Both the position numbers and the translations under genes were made by a program. A stretch of 64,000 nt of DNA, from NCBI GenBank assembly GCA_017559955.1, contig JAFYPQ010000031.1:18181-82180 (forward strand). The letters are read 5' to 3'. Source of the stretch: Bacteroidales bacterium. GTDB lineage: Bacteria; Bacteroidota; Bacteroidia; Bacteroidales; G3-4614. The notes under the pieces were generated by a model. The model saw nothing but the letters and a program-made list of their open reading frames with translations, ran no database searches and was not told the DNA's origin. Of the stretch, positions 63,869-64,000 are shown in pieces (within the stretch, counting starts at the first letter, position 1; each line of letters opens with the position of its first letter).

Positions 63869-64000
63869 ATGAAAAAGTTCTACATTTTGTTAGCACTGCT
63901 AATATCGTTATCTCTATCATTGGAGATAGTTGCATCAAACCTAAAAGTGGCTTCAAAAGCTTTAGGTTGTTCTTCGATCGATGGCAAAGGTGTTGCAACA
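63869..64000 (+). CDS. Secreted protein, 3' end outside window
   Basis: Forty-four codons are visible: a clear signal peptide (KKFYILLALLISLSLSLEI) followed by VASNLKVASKALGCSSIDGK. A strong Shine-Dalgarno AGGAGG lies 7 bp before the ATG, unusual in this phylum. Too short to identify; the preceding 124 bp contain only the aroK terminator and AT-rich DNA. Confidence 0.7.
   Translation, partial: MKKFYILLALLISLSLSLEIVASNLKVASKALGCSSIDGKGVAT

Overview
The window is about 64 kb of an AT-rich, gene-dense chromosome from an anaerobic member of the Bacteroidales (phylum Bacteroidota). Evidence: a SusD-family protein at the left edge; five secreted proteins ending in a type IX secretion (T9SS) C-terminal sorting domain; promoters of the Bacteroidota type (TAnnTTTG near -7, sometimes with TTTG about 19-20 nt upstream); several signal peptides followed directly by Gln; fumarate reductase, NADP-glutamate dehydrogenase and a ferredoxin-linked transhydrogenase; and the conserved order ftsX-DUF3098-uppP-truB-queA-folK. 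I cannot name a genus. I saw no tRNA or rRNA gene, CRISPR array, prophage or transposase. Most of the window is core chromosome, with repeat-rich intergenic gaps.

Layout. 0-3.1 kb: truncated SusD gene, a T9SS cargo protein and a repeat-filled gap. 3.1-10.7 kb: gdhA and an exported PepC-like peptidase on the minus strand, then argS, a biotin carboxyltransferase and mnmD on plus. 10.7-19.9 kb: a minus-strand run with nfnA-nfnB, tcdA, a LolD-like ATPase, DUF3467, cysS, a SIMPL protein and a large M6 protease. 20-25.8 kb: a methyltransferase, the frdCAB operon and asd. 25.9-31 kb: a peptide-handling stretch with a C26-M19 fusion peptidase, a glutaminyl-cyclase-like lipoprotein, SufE and a POT transporter. 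31-37.5 kb: HU, rhomboid protease, a membrane EEP enzyme, then parE-coaD-S41 protease. 37.7-45.1 kb: nadB, an epimerase, nagB, a divergent NagB-like/PIG-L fusion and adenine deaminase. 45.1-55 kb: gyrB, an operon of antiporter, trypsin-like T9SS protease and outer-membrane barrel, and metK with a SAM-II-like leader. 55-58 kb: two paralogous T9SS propeller proteins. 58-64 kb: the ftsX-to-aroK block with an exosortase-like gene, then the start of a secreted protein.

How the genes fit together. Peptide and amino-acid use is prominent (PepC, M6, S1 and S41 proteases, M19 dipeptidase, POT transporter, GDH). Redox balance is covered by NfnAB and fumarate reductase. Amino-sugar recycling is represented by nagB and the PIG-L fusion. 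Methionine/SAM supply (metK) appears to be controlled by an RNA switch.

The items most worth a second look are: the NagB-like pseudoenzyme fused to a PIG-L deacetylase; the orphan exosortase-like enzyme in the folK operon; the SAM-II-like leader of metK; a dispersed palindrome present both between genes and inside two T9SS sorting domains, which are themselves part of a nearly identical 264-bp block; and several families of 7- and 9-bp periodic intergenic repeats.
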